From Aphis gossypii (Eukaryota; Arthropoda; Insecta; Hemiptera; Aphididae): 64,000 nucleotides of DNA. A model generated the notes under the pieces. It did not search any database and was not told where the DNA came from. It saw nothing but the letters and a program-made list of their open reading frames with translations. How positions within the stretch are numbered: the stretch's first letter is position 1; every line of letters starts with the position of its first letter. Shown here piece by piece: positions 1-12,462 of this stretch. A program made the position numbers and the translations under genes. The DNA lies in contig NC_065530.1 of NCBI RefSeq assembly GCF_020184175.1, positions 64,209,260-64,273,259 of the forward strand, read 5' to 3'.

Positions 1-80
1 ATTAGTCGAAATAATGCTTCAATTTCAAACTTCGGGGGTAGTTTCTATAGCAGAGCGGTACCCATTTACCCGCTTTTTTT
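1..80 (+). repeat. Fragment of T-rich interspersed repeat family
   Basis: The first 70 bases align by eye with 39771-39830: both read AATGC, then TCAATTT, then ACTTC, then GTTTC in the same order and strand. A third relative, at about 24215-24265, shares the AACTT-GGGT-TTT core. The fragment is cut by the window edge and its right boundary, near the poly-T at 73-80, is a guess. It contains no reading frame. Confidence 0.45.
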
Positions 81-2443
81 TAAGCTGGGTGGTAACTATA
101 TATATGATCAATGTGAACGAAAATTAAATTATTAATATTCAAATTAGGATGAGCAAGATATACATAGATTATATAGTTAAAAATAGTAACATTAAATAAC
201 ATATTTAATAGTACTTAAGGTTTTATGTATAATGTTGGTTTATGTTTTCGATAAGAAATGTATAAGTTTTGTCAGCTAAGCATTCTAAATTTTCTTCGCC
301 CCCTTTGTCGTATATTCTGCATTATACTACTAAGACGTGGTTTGTAATAATATATACACGGGTATAATAATATTATAATATATCACCGGTCTCTTCGGTC
401 CATGCATTGGTTCGGTCAGGTGACTGAAAAATGAATAATAATTGAATTATCATAAGCTGTACACCCGATGTAACAAAACCGTTTAACACGACCGGCTGTT
501 GTCCGTTACAGCGAGGTCCTTGAAGACGAAACGCGTATACGAGATATTATTATAACATTCGTTTGTCGTCCTATTATCTCTATTATAGGTTCGTCGCCAT
601 CTCGATGCTATTTTCAGAACGAAATAAGTTATTAATCATTCGAATGTGTTTAAAACGGCTTCGACATTATAAATAATACTACATTTAACTATTAATACAT
701 ATTATTATTACATAATACATTCCAGGAGCAGCGAACAGTACCGCGGGTTATTTCGAAATCGCATGGAATCAATTGTGAAAACTGATTGATGGCCAAAATG
801 TTAATGTGATAGTAAATGCATATACACGTGTACGTACGGTTCCGCGTACGAGTATCACAAATGCACAATATATCACGGCCGTCCGTTTAAATGCATCGAA
901 ACTCGAACTCTATTATAAAATTATTATTGTTATATACCAGATACCTATATACAGTACGATACGATGTGAATCCGCAGTCGAAGCGTTGCACTTACGCGGT
1001 AATATAATATTTAATGCACGGTACATTATAACACGACGCCCGGTGTGTTGTAGCGAACGCGTTTTCGCCGAGTGGCGATCGTTTAAACGGTTATTTTCGA
1101 TTTCCATCACGTCCTCCGGGCGTTTGGCCTGTTGCACCGGTGCACCGCACACACTCGGACGCGGCGCAATCGTAATGATAATAATAATAAAATATATTAT
1201 TAATATATTATTACAATATCGCGTAGGGACCAGTGCCAAGTAGTACTCGTCATCATTTTTTTACCCCGCAAACCGGGTCAATTGATTTTCGATTGTTTTT
1301 GCGCTTGAGAACTTCACAGACACGCGCATTGTAGTGCTCGAGTATGTGTTAAGAGCTGAATCGTATTATAATATTATAGTATAGTTGTACGTACACGTAA
1401 ATACACAGAGAGCGTAGCTCGCATTAATAAACGTGCGAGTACTTGTACCATACGGCATTCACGCGTTTAAACATTTTTGTAGTAATATATAATATAATAT
1501 GTAAATTACACGAAACTACACGATTATATCACATTGTTGTATAGTTTTACGCTCACGAGTGTGTAATGGAACTTTTAGAATAATCATCGATGAGTTTTTA
1601 GGTCCATCAGTCGGTATCCGAAATCCTGCGTTGACGTGAGTAGTGATGGTCGATAGTATAGAAGAACTATACTGAGCGAACCGTTAGCTGGATCAGGTAT
1701 TACGTGTCTGATGAATCTCTCAGTGTTATTCCCGTATTTGCGAATTCTCAATATTCCAGTATGGATACTCGATATTCCCAGTATTATTTATTGATATATT
1801 TTATTTTTGCTATCAGCTATACTCGTGTAGTTTTGTACAACGACTTTAAAAATAATAAATATATTATCACTATATCAGTGAACGACTTACGGCAGTAAAC
1901 GATATTATATTATATATATATTATGCTGCATGCAATGCGTAGTACAGATGCTGTACGGGCGTATACATACGTTTCAATGACAGAAATATCTTTGAATCGT
2001 CAGCACACGCGAGGCGATTCGTTATTACCTATTAATCACTGTCGATTATAAATTCTAAAAACCGTGTAAAATAATACATTATTGACTATGATAATACATG
2101 TTATATTATTATAATAATATTAAACTTTAGACTATTAATCGCAAGTAAGGGTTTGATCGTTTTGTAGTAAAAGTTCGCATAATATGTACCATGCACGTAT
2201 AACGTATAATAACGTACATATTTTTTTTATGCATAATGAATATTAATATTATTAAATTATTGACTGTAATTGACTATCAATCACGAGACATAATTTTACA
2301 CTTTTATAAATAGTCGATTTGATATCTTATAAATTATAATATTTCATATAATTGGCTAGTATGAATGATATTAAAAACATTTAAATATATTTTATACGAA
2401 CATAAATTCATAAGTCATTACGGTATACTTAAACGGTTGTATA
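81..2443. other. Gene-free AT-rich stretch
   Basis: No gene is supported here. A CpG-richer patch at about 800-1180 is open for 145 codons on plus (806-1243) and 108 on minus (913-1239). The translations run through ATA/ATT-rich low-complexity sequence and match nothing I recognise. Being open on both strands points to low stop density rather than coding. The remainder is AT-rich sequence with many ATAATATT palindromes. Confidence 0.6.
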
Positions 2444-2445
2444 TA

Positions 2446-2816
2446 CAGGGTGTCCCGTGAGGATTTACCCATTGCGATATCTCGTTATCTGTATTTGTTA
2501 CCACTATGGTATTAAATAATTCACTGTTTTTCTAGAAACTAGAAAAAATATTAAAAATCAGGAAATTAATGAAATCAAAATGTTGAAACGTCAATATTTT
2601 CAGAAAAATAACTCTACAAAATGGCTATCTTCGATTTTTTTGAAAATAATTAAATAAAAAAATATATTTTTTAACTTTTTACCAAAACATTAAAATAAAT
2701 TAAAACATAAAATATTGTAGTTCTTATTCCTGTGAGTCTTATTAAAAAATCAGAATTATGATATGTCCATTATTTCAGGAGATATCGCAATGGGTAAATC
2801 CTCACGGGACACCCTG
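2446..2816. mobile_element. 371-bp MITE with perfect 38-bp terminal inverted repeats
   Basis: The left arm (2446-2483, starting CAGGGTGTCCCG) and the right arm (2779-2816, ending CGGGACACCCTG) are exact reverse complements over 38 bp. Both ends are bordered by TA (2444-2445 and 2817-2818), the target duplicated by Tc1/mariner-type transposons. The interior of about 295 bp is AT-rich and has no open frame, so this is a non-autonomous element. Identical arms suggest fairly recent insertion or recent hairpin-mediated homogenisation. The superfamily is inferred from the TA flank and CAGGGTG-like tip; no transposase is present in the window. Confidence 0.9.
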
Positions 2817-2818
2817 TA

Positions 2819-4560
2819 TAGGTGTATGTATAATATTTATTCATATATACGTATAGTTGTTGTATAAAAAAGATGAGTTTAAGTTAACATTACACTATCA
2901 TGGTTAAAATGTATAAGTTTATTTTTAAAGTCTCTATATAATAGAATAAATTACTGTCTTATTACAAAATATGACATCATTAAAATATAATTATATAATT
3001 ACTTAAATCACTCATATATTATGCATTTTTTAATACTAATTTATAATATTATTACTTTTATTTTATTTATTCCATATAATTTTTTTTCATATCTATTGCG
3101 TTATCTTAAGTACTTGAAACGTATATCTGATAAATATTCACGGATTCTCTTTTATTTTATTTGTATTCCTTGACCCAAAAGTTTCAATATTATTTCATAT
3201 AGTATACAGTATCCGTATAAATGTATATGTATTGTAATTATATGCGTTAATGACTAATGATTTGTTTAATAAAAATTATAATATAATACTATACTAATAT
3301 TCCCGCAAAAAAATGTACTTTTTGTGAAAATATGATAAACAAATATTAATCTGTTTTTAAATCTTTATATCGATAGTGTGGAACGAAACTAAAGAAAAAC
3401 TACAATGGGACACAAATTACTTATAAAGTTTCTGAACCGTATCTATTCGAACGTAAATCGTATGAGTGAATACTGAGTATTTGAACTTAAAGTAGTATCA
3501 TAATATACTAGAAATTATACTTTACTCCGCTTATAATTTGCATTTATTATACAGCTTGTGAACCATTGAAAAATTTATCACCCGAAAGTGATCACTGCAG
3601 TTCATTAAGGAAAATAGTGCTTGCAAAATAACTTAACGCCGCTTATTTCTTAGAGGTAATTACTATCTAATTTTAATTTTATACATATTAACTACACTCG
3701 CTACCCTTTGATTGATCGTATTCGAATTTAAGTGTTTCATAGACTTACGAAGCAGGTATGCCAACAATTCCATATAAGATGCAAAAAAAAATTTATATGC
3801 GGTAAGTATAGGTAACGCTTGCTCTGGTCTGTGGCAAGTGTTGTCGAGTGTATTCCTTATTGAGTAAGTCAGTATAATACCTATATATTTGTAGTTAAAT
3901 TTGAATTCAACGATATAGCTCAAGTCGCACACAAAGCAAAACGAAATACGATAGAAAATAAATAAAAGAGTCGGGTAATCTGCTAATATAAAGTACAGCG
4001 TAGTATCACGAATATCGCGAGTTGTGCCGAATTTTCCCGCGGACTCGAGAAGATCGGACTTACGCGAAATCATATAAGTATATTATATATTTTACCGAGT
4101 ACCTGTCAAAATGATTTTTATAATTTATTCGGAATGCGTGTAGCTGCCTGCACCCGACGGAATGCAAATATCATCCTGTACACGGGTTTGGGAGGCTACG
4201 ATCATATTATACATATAGTACACGCGAATATCGTAAATTATGCGAGTACGCGCGCACATGATAATAATAATATTATATATATATATATTACACACATTAG
4301 GCGTATACGATACTATTATATTCGCACGGTAGAGGCGACAACGGCGTCGATAAATATTATTATTATTATTAATATCTCCGACGCGTATTATATACGATCA
4401 TTATTATTATTATGCGCTGTGTATATAATAATATATGTACGTGCATGAATATACACGATACGCCATGTGCACGTCACGTAGGTATTCGATGCATTTGCGC
4501 CCGCGAGGTGCTATCCATCGATCGTTTTATTTATATTAAATTTTTTCAATTTTTCAATTT
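2819..4560. other. Gene-free AT-rich stretch
   Basis: There is no recognisable gene or RNA. An open frame on minus at 3663-4073 (136 codons) gives an unrecognised sequence with no visible domain. An open frame on plus at 4134-4448 encodes mostly I/Y/N/T from ATA and TAT repeats. Neither has convincing start context or splice sites, and I treat both as chance frames. Confidence 0.5.
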
Positions 4561-4695
4561 TTTCGCTCTCTCTCTCTCTTTTCCTATCGCGCGCGATGGC
4601 GCCAAACCGTAGTCGATCCGACCGCGCCGACGACGCTTCGACCCAGTCACTGGTGCCGGCCGATTGTCTGCCGCCGCGGGGCGCCCGTCTAAAAA
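4560..4695 (+). promoter_or_regulatory. CpG-rich island with CT tract (possible promoter or regulatory patch)
   Basis: A (CT) tract at 4566-4579 is followed within 20 bp by a CG-dense segment containing the palindrome GGCGCC (4598-4603), and CpG remains dense to about 4690. In this AT-rich setting it is a sharp local shift. A 34-codon frame starts at the ATG at 4596 and ends at the first AT-rich sequence. I see no splice donor and no known peptide. CT/GA tracts bind GAGA-type factors in insects; any regulatory role here is inference. Similar architecture recurs at 8712-8760. Confidence 0.3.
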
Positions 4696-4696
4696 T

Positions 4697-4722
4697 ATAA
4701 TAATAATAATAATAATAATAAT
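4697..4722. repeat. (TAA)n microsatellite
   Basis: About eight uninterrupted TAA units directly follow the CpG-rich island. Confidence 0.9.
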
Positions 4723-7700
4723 ATCACATATCCTCGCGCTTCCGGGTACTTACCTATATAATAATTATCTATAAAGTATATATATATACTGCGCGTACGA
4801 TTTTTTTAGCGGACTACCGAAACTCGGTCATCACCGCGTCCGTCGCGTTATACAAATATGTAAATAATATTCTATTTATATACGTGTTTACCGTGCGATC
4901 GTAATTGTTATTATTTCTATATCATTATAGTAGAGCTAAATATAATCTATATGTGTGTGTATTTTTAGTTTTTTTTTTTTTTTTACATGGAAAATTATAA
5001 TAATTTGATTTTGAATTATCTTAATGGCATGCCCGACTTGTATATAAGTTACAAAATACGAAAACGTCGTATGGATACGATAAAAAACAAGTACGGGCTT
5101 AAAAACGTTGAACTATAAAATGACGCTGGACATGGTTCGCATGACACTGTTTCGTGAATCAAATATCGAATCAAATTATCAATTTATTTTTAATTTACTA
5201 ATTTTTATTACGTGATAATATTAGGTATTAAGAATGATAATATTAATCATCAAATTTATGCTATACATCATTAGAGTATAAAATTATTAAATGCACACTA
5301 ATTAATTATCGTAGAAAATCAGAAAAAGCGTTCTTAAAATAATATTTCCTAAAAAAAAAAATTAAATACGTTTTAAAAACCTTCAATATTTCATTTGGAA
5401 AAATTATAATTCATCGTATACGACGATCAAACAAAACGAATATAATGGTTGAGATGATATTCATTGATAAGCGTTTTTCCTTTTGGGGTATCAGGAGTAT
5501 GCCACTACGTTACATATAATGTATACAGTAGTTTTTGATATTATAATAATACGTGCCACTGCGTCAGTTCAAACGAAACGTTTATTATATTTTGCATCAC
5601 AATATATTATAATCCTTCATCCGTTATCCGACGTTTAAATTTATCATAATTCATATTTTTCTCACTGTATGAATACATTATGTCGTATTAATACACACTA
5701 ATTATATAACCACTTGTTTCTAATTATGAGAACTTTATAATGTTTATATTGTATTAATTTGCATTTTGTATAATTTTTATACCTATATAAGTATAATATA
5801 TAAGTGTACACCTCGTATAACTCTTTTTCTGCACTATATATTATAAAGTAGAGACATAATATAGTCTGTAATGAATATATTATATTTGTATACCCATAAT
5901 ATTTAATGTTTTAAAATTTACTCTTTGATATTGAGTTGTTATGTACGCGAAAAAATAAATTATATTATAATATTATGATTTAAACTTTTAAGTTTAAGTC
6001 CTATTATACAATTTATTTTTTATTAATGACTAAAAAATTCGAACAATATAGCCATAACCCCACAACTATTTTTGATCTTGTAATATTATGTGGACCGTTT
6101 TAAAATTAAAATTCAGTTTAGCCTAATTAATTTTTTTACTCAATAACAAGGTAACTTCAATATTCTAAGACTTAGCTATATGACAAATTTACAAAATTAT
6201 TTAACTAGGATTTATTAAATTAATTTAACTATACAGGAATTAGTAATAATAAAAAACATAATAATAATAATAAATAACAACAATAGTTTTGATCAGAAAA
6301 AGAATTTATTGCTGTAATAGGAACTATTTCAAAATTAAAATATCAAGGTACAAAATTTTCATAGTAATATACTCATATTAAATAAGCTTTACGGCGTCTA
6401 CACAACGCCATTGTGTGAGATTCTGTGGTCTCAGTTTTGATAGTAGACATAGTAATTCCTGTTTATAAACTATATTTGTTTGTCTTGAAAGTTTGCAAGC
6501 AAAAGTTCTCATTTATTGTTATAGATATATAATAGGTACGATTAATATAACAAATCGAACATTTTCGTTATTATAATATACTTTAAGTCTTATGATGGTG
6601 TTTGTAGCTTGTCGTTCTTTGCAGACATGTATTTAGGTATACAAGTAAATCCATCTAAATTATAATATTATACGAGTATTCGCGTATTCAGACTAGTATC
6701 ATTATTATGTCGTGTTTATATATTATATTTGTATATAAATAACAGTAATATGTCGCAATAGTAAAATTTATACATCACATTTTATATTATTCTAATCGAT
6801 AATTTTATATATCATTCCCATGATATCAAACTGACAGCTACGCTGGCGCATGATCGAGTCGCGGCCTGTATATTCATATAGGAAAAACGCCAATTATATT
6901 ATAATATAAAACCCGTACCCATCATTCCTGGCTCCTGCTGCCCATAATATAAACGCAAAATAAATTATTTATGTTATAATTTAAATGTTTCTGTCGGTTC
7001 AGTCGGATGCAGTTACAAGTTTTATACATCGTTGTCTGTATAATATGTGTTTATATACGAGCATTATATATATTATATTTTCTGTAATACTTACACGAAT
7101 TCCTCGAGGAAGGTACAGTACCTACTTCAACAGTCGAACGGTGAGTAGGTAATCAGTGTTTTACACGTATATTTAATATAATATTTATACCTATATAATT
7201 TTGCTGTTGTAACGTATTTTATTATACAGGCAATTCTTGAACCCTTGTAGCGCTCCGACTATATATAATATTATTATATCGTCGTAATACAACAATATCG
7301 CGTTCGTTATAAATGAAAACGTTTTCCTTCAAAGGAAAGCAATACATATTTAATGTACACAGAGCGGTGTAGTGTATATATAGTTATTTATAGGAATACT
7401 TATATATATGTGTGTGTGTGTGGAGAAAAAAAACATTAAGGGCCGGGTTAGTGCCCGCGCGACGACGAGTCGGATACCGATCGCCGGGCCGTGGCACAAT
7501 GTATGCAACAAGTACAAGATCGAGTTTAATGATGTCTAAAATAAGAAAACCGATATTGTCGACCGATATAATATACCTATATATATATATAAATAATATG
7601 CGTGCGTATCGTCCGTACGCAATACTGCAGTTATAATAACGCTGAGCGTCGAGGTTTTATTTTCCTAATAATTCGTTTATAGTTGGAAAATATTTCATAT

Positions 7701-8655
7701 AATATACCTATGTACATACACGTGCGCAGAACTATGGTTGAAATATATTATATATATTGTCGTGGCGGTGCAGCAGGTATATTACGATAGTAGTTGTTAT
7801 ACTGTGCGTCGGCGGCTCGTATATATACCTATATAGTATTATTATTAATATTATTCTATATATCACGTAGATATAGGTATATATAAAATACGTATATAAT
7901 AGGTACACGCGAGCGTTTGCGAACGTATAGTCCGTTCCTCGAGTATTTTTTCGAATAGAATAATATTATAAGCATACTGCATTCTTTTTGCTCGCATAGC
8001 GGCGGAGAACTCGTTTTTCCCGACTATTTGTTCTGTCGAGCACAGTAGATATTATTTTCTATATTAAAACGCGCATTCTTCACCGCGAATCTCCGGCCGA
8101 CTGTTGTAGCGGTAATACCGCGCACGTTTCGTCCGAGAGTCATATTATGGGTACGCATGTATAATGTTACAGGTATATATATTTTTACGAGTACGGTTAC
8201 GAAATACTAACGATATCGTCGTCGTCGTCGTCGATTCGATTCTGGGACTAGCGGGAAAAATCATGATCCGCACAGTATAACTATTACGTCTCTACCGCAC
8301 GGACAATGTCATTTATACATAGGTACCTTCGTCTGCCGCGGGTTCTGACGAAATTATATCGCGGAGACACCTGTTAGTTCTTCGGCATTTCGAGGGTTTT
8401 ATACGTAGATTAAACTTTTTAAATACCTCTTCCAAATAGAAAAACCGATCGCAAGAAAAGGGTCATAGCGGTATTTTTGTTTTGATATAATTTTTTTTTT
8501 TTTTTATCGTAGATGGGCATCGACGTCGCGAGTTTCTAGACGGTCGTCGGGCTTTCATATTGCGATGACTTCAAAATCCACTCGGAATCGCGAACGTCAA
8601 TTACGACCGCCGCGTGTTCATGTATGATATATAAATATTATTATAAATACTCGCG
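4723..8655. other. Gene-free AT-rich stretch with small CpG-rich patches
   Basis: No gene is supported. A CpG-rich patch at about 7440-7500 gives a 74-codon plus frame (7412-7636) that soon runs into an ATA/TAT-rich tail. A (GTC) tract of about five units lies at 8217-8233. A patch at 7900-8110 has raised CpG but only short frames. Confidence 0.55.
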
Positions 8656-8659
8656 ATAA

Positions 8660-8935
8660 TAGTGCTAATAATCGGACAACGGGTCTGCGGTGCCCGCTGT
8701 CTTTCGCCGTCTTTCTCTCTCTCGGAGACGCGCACGACGCTCGGTGGCGCCAACGCGCGAGGTTGTTGGCTCCTTCGTGCGGGCGAGCTCGCGCGAACGG
8801 GTACACACAATATAATTTGCTCGTCCGGCAATATACATAATATTATTATACGAGAACGCAGAAGTAAATACGCCATCGAGCGGGGCAGTGACGAGAGGAG
8901 AAAATATGGCGAGGAGAAGAAGTCGAAATGAAAAA
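8660..8935. promoter_or_regulatory. CpG-rich island, CT tract and GGCGCC
   Basis: This is one of the GC-richest patches in the window. A CT tract (8714-8722) is followed by CpG-dense sequence with GGCGCC at 8746-8751, the same order as at 4566-4603. Frames of 62 to 97 codons are open on both strands, which is the signature of a stop-poor GC patch, not of a gene. Their arginine-rich translations match no family I know. A regulatory role is inference only. Confidence 0.3.
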
Positions 8936-8959
8936 AAAAAAAAATAACACGCGGACATG

Positions 8960-11900
8960 TACAGTTATATTATGCGTACGTATCATATTATATATTATAT
9001 GGGACGTCGGCTGTACCTATATTACATATCTGTGGTTTTAAGCGATATACGACGTAATTATACACCTCATCGGGCGGAAGGCCGAAAACAGTAATAACAA
9101 TAATAATAATAATGTGCGTGTGCAGTGTGTCTGCAGCATCACGGCACGGTAGTTGTAAAAAATATCTTAACGCGATCGGAATGGCGAGACGCGTTGCGCA
9201 GAAATCCGCTTGATACCTGTATACGTAGAAGCAGAATGACTACGACGCCCGCACGGTCGTTAAGTTTTCCACGGCGTTATTAGCATTTATCTTTCTAGTT
9301 CCTACTGCAGGCTACTACTATATACTTTCGTTCCTACGATGGATTTGAAGTGTGGTTTAAGTTGATTGAAGGGGTTTTTTTACATCTATATCTCGCGAAT
9401 GTACCTTAGTACTACGTACTTAAGCACTAAATTTTATTATAGTCGACATTATAATTAGATCATAAAAATTAAAAGCTAGTTCTTTTCGATTTACAGTGGG
9501 TATACGTTAAATTCTAAAAGATCAGAGGTAGGTTTCACAGCTAAACTTTGACTCAATGAAATACTATTTATTTTATAACCGCGATATAGCTGGTAGGTAT
9601 TTGAAAATTATGAATTTGATTATCACGTTTAAATAGGTTAACTTTAGGTTTTTGCGAAAATAACTGTTTTAGATTTAATAAAAAGTAGCTCTTACAGAGA
9701 TTAGGTCTTTTCATGTATGATATGCGTCCATGTAAAATGTAGCTAACCACTTGGTCATCATATCAAAGTTTTGTATTATGTTCTAACAAAAATAAAAACG
9801 TTGTGTACAACTAAAAAATTGATAAGTGTCTAATAACGTTGGTATTTTTATGACGTAATAAATTTATTGTCAATATAATTAATGACTAGGAAAATTTCGT
9901 TTATTACTATAAGTTATATACGTTATCCTGTATCGTACCCACTCATTATATAATTTACGTTCTTAAAAGTTAAAAAATATACGAGTAAAATCTTAAATCG
10001 TACGAAGTCTGCAGTCGAATGAAAGGCACATTACATTATTACCTGCAATTTCAGGACGACAAATAAACGCGACGTATAATAAATTATTAAAGTTATAATG
10101 GAGCGTTATAACGTTGCAACTTCGTATAATATATTACACGTGTGTTTTCGAAACCCAGTATATACACACATAATAATAGCGAAAAAAGCTCAAAATCGAT
10201 TGAAATTTTTTTCAGCCGTGTAGGTCACACGTTCAATTTACAATTCTGTACGCATAACCAACTGCAGATATTACTGAACCATCGCTGGTAATAAAGTTCT
10301 GGAAGTAGTCGACATTTTATCTACTGCAGGGTAGCATATTATTTATAAATAGTATCATGTATACTGATACAATTTATTCGACGTAGTGCAAATTCACCTC
10401 GGCACGTACTTGGAATTTTGCCGCATAAGTTTTCCCACCATAACAACTTTTACAATTTTTTTACACTAGTACGCGCTTCATTTTGGTAATCAGTGCATAC
10501 AAATTTATATGAAATGTGTAGCCATAAGTACTTTGAATTCGTTAACGAGAAATGATTTTGCCACTGAAGAGCTAGTGTATACAACAGCTAATAATATATT
10601 ATTATATTAGGCTTATGGTTGTTCAAATCGATTTATAGTATTACTATAACGGCAATTATACTAAATTTATACGTATTTTATAATTGGAAAAAAATATATT
10701 CTATGCTTACACATGTTTCTACCGTTTTTGGCTACGTTTCGCTTTGCAGGAACGTCAATTTATCGCAAACATAATAATTTGCAATTTACATTATAATAAT
10801 AAATAACAATATTTCGTATTGTAGGCGTATATTGTACAACATAATAACTATAATAATATAGTACGACAAATGCGCTATAATATATACAAGACAATATTAT
10901 ATGGACGTATAGAGTCGATGCCATTTTGAACTGTTAAGTCGACATAGGTTTGTACAGTGCGGGTAAAGCAGCTTTATGCTGCTACAGTATGTATATATAA
11001 TATTGCAGTATACACACGCCTATGCACGTTTTATACTTTATTATTATTATTATTATAAGTACACTGTTTTTTTTTCTTTTTTTTTTGAAACTGCATAAAA
11101 TAAAAAACAATTAATTCACATTGATGGTGTATATATAGGTAGGACGCGTATATTCGCCAATTGTTCGCTGAGAACAAAGCTAGCCAATAAAGCACCGCGT
11201 GTATAACATTATAATATATACAAGTTTTTGTATGCTAATATACGTCTAGTATACTGTATAAATGTTTGTGACTTGTAAGTATCGGCATAATAGGTAAGTA
11301 TACAGCCAGTATCGCGGTACATATATAACATGTCGTTTATGTATAGGTACCTATATTATATACAACCTACTATCGGACGCTGTGGTAAACACGCGAGTAA
11401 AACACGGTTTGACTATAATATCGTGTGTGTGTGTGTGTGTGTGTGTGTTTGCATGAATTGATCTTTTGTTGATAAATAAACATTATGCTATTATGATAAT
11501 GCGTCCAGACGTACACATATAATATATGTGAGCTATATTTTTATGTTAATGTGCGTATGAAATTCTCGCCGACCGTAGACCGTACGATATAATATAGCGA
11601 TAAATGCGCTCTCGATTAATCTATTATGTAGGCGATTCAAAATTCGATTAAGCTTTACACACTCGGTCACTGACGGCTTTTGTACGGACTTAAAGAATAA
11701 CACGCGCTTATTCACTTGTATCGTACGAAATACAAGCTCAACGATGAAAACGCGCATAAAACTCGTATCAAAACTTACACTTATTGTACTGTATTATACG
11801 ACACGTGTACCTATCAAAATTAAATTCTATATCGAAATTTCAAAACACACAGACGCCCCGTTAGCCCCGTATGCAAGGTACCAGTGGTCTGCTGGTATGT

Positions 11901-12000
11901 AAGTATTGTAATTGTTCGTTTTGCGTCTTCATCGTAATTCTACGTGACTACTATTTAAAACCAATAGGTTACTATAGTAATATTAAAAAATTGAATTGAT
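8960..12000. other. Gene-free AT-rich stretch
   Basis: No gene is supported. The stretch contains the (GT)n tract listed separately and poly-T runs near 11067-11086. A minus frame of 74 codons (11533-11757) has a moderately protein-like translation but no family match and no clear splice or start context. Confidence 0.5.
11423..11448. repeat. (GT)n microsatellite
   Basis: Thirteen uninterrupted GT units. Confidence 0.95.
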
Positions 12001-12462
12001 AAGAAACGTAAAAACCCAGAGTGTGTTATAGGTATTGGATTATTATTATTTTTGTTATCAGCTTGTTTATTAAATATATTTAACCTTAACGTACAGATTA
12101 TCGATCTACATATTATTATAGCAAGCAGTACCTATACGGTCAGTATGCCTATAACATCGATATCGACCATTTCAAAACTTAATAAGATTTTGTATTGTTA
12201 TTTGAAACCTCTTGTATGAAGTATGCACCGATCAATTCAGTGGATGTATAGAGAGTCGTTTTCTACTAAAAATATTCCGTCGGACAATATGGAGTCAGTT
12301 TTACTACTGCAGATCTAGAGAAATACATGGTAATTAATTCTTTTTTCAATTTAAATTAATTTTTCCCTTTTATGTTTAAAAAAATCGATGTACTTCTTTT
12401 TAGCTTTTTTAAAACAATCGTGTGCTTTTTTAGTTGTAGTTGCTTATTATGCTTTAACATCC
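12001..12462 (+). repeat. Dispersed repeat, copy A
   Basis: This segment aligns along its whole length with 39197-39638 in the same orientation. Shared landmarks in order are GTAAAAACCCAGA, GTTATC-GCTTG, AGTACCTATACG, ATAACATCGATATCG, GAAATACATGGTA, AACAATCGT-TGCTTTTTTAGTTG and TTGCTTATTAT. The copies differ by many substitutions and small indels, so the family is not young. I see no terminal inverted repeats, no target duplication and no coding frame, so the class is unknown (perhaps a SINE-like or MITE fragment). Confidence 0.8.

Noticed and set aside
806..1243. 145-codon plus frame, the longest in the window
   Set aside because: It lies in a CpG-richer, stop-poor patch that is also open on minus (913-1239), and its ends run into ATA/ATT simple sequence. 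No domain is visible.
3663..4073. 136-codon minus frame
   Set aside because: No recognised family, no splice or promoter context; length is within what stop-poor stretches in 64 kb can give by chance.
8601..8958. Several overlapping frames on both strands
   Set aside because: Simultaneous openness of both strands and arginine-rich translations point to a GC-rich patch, not a gene.
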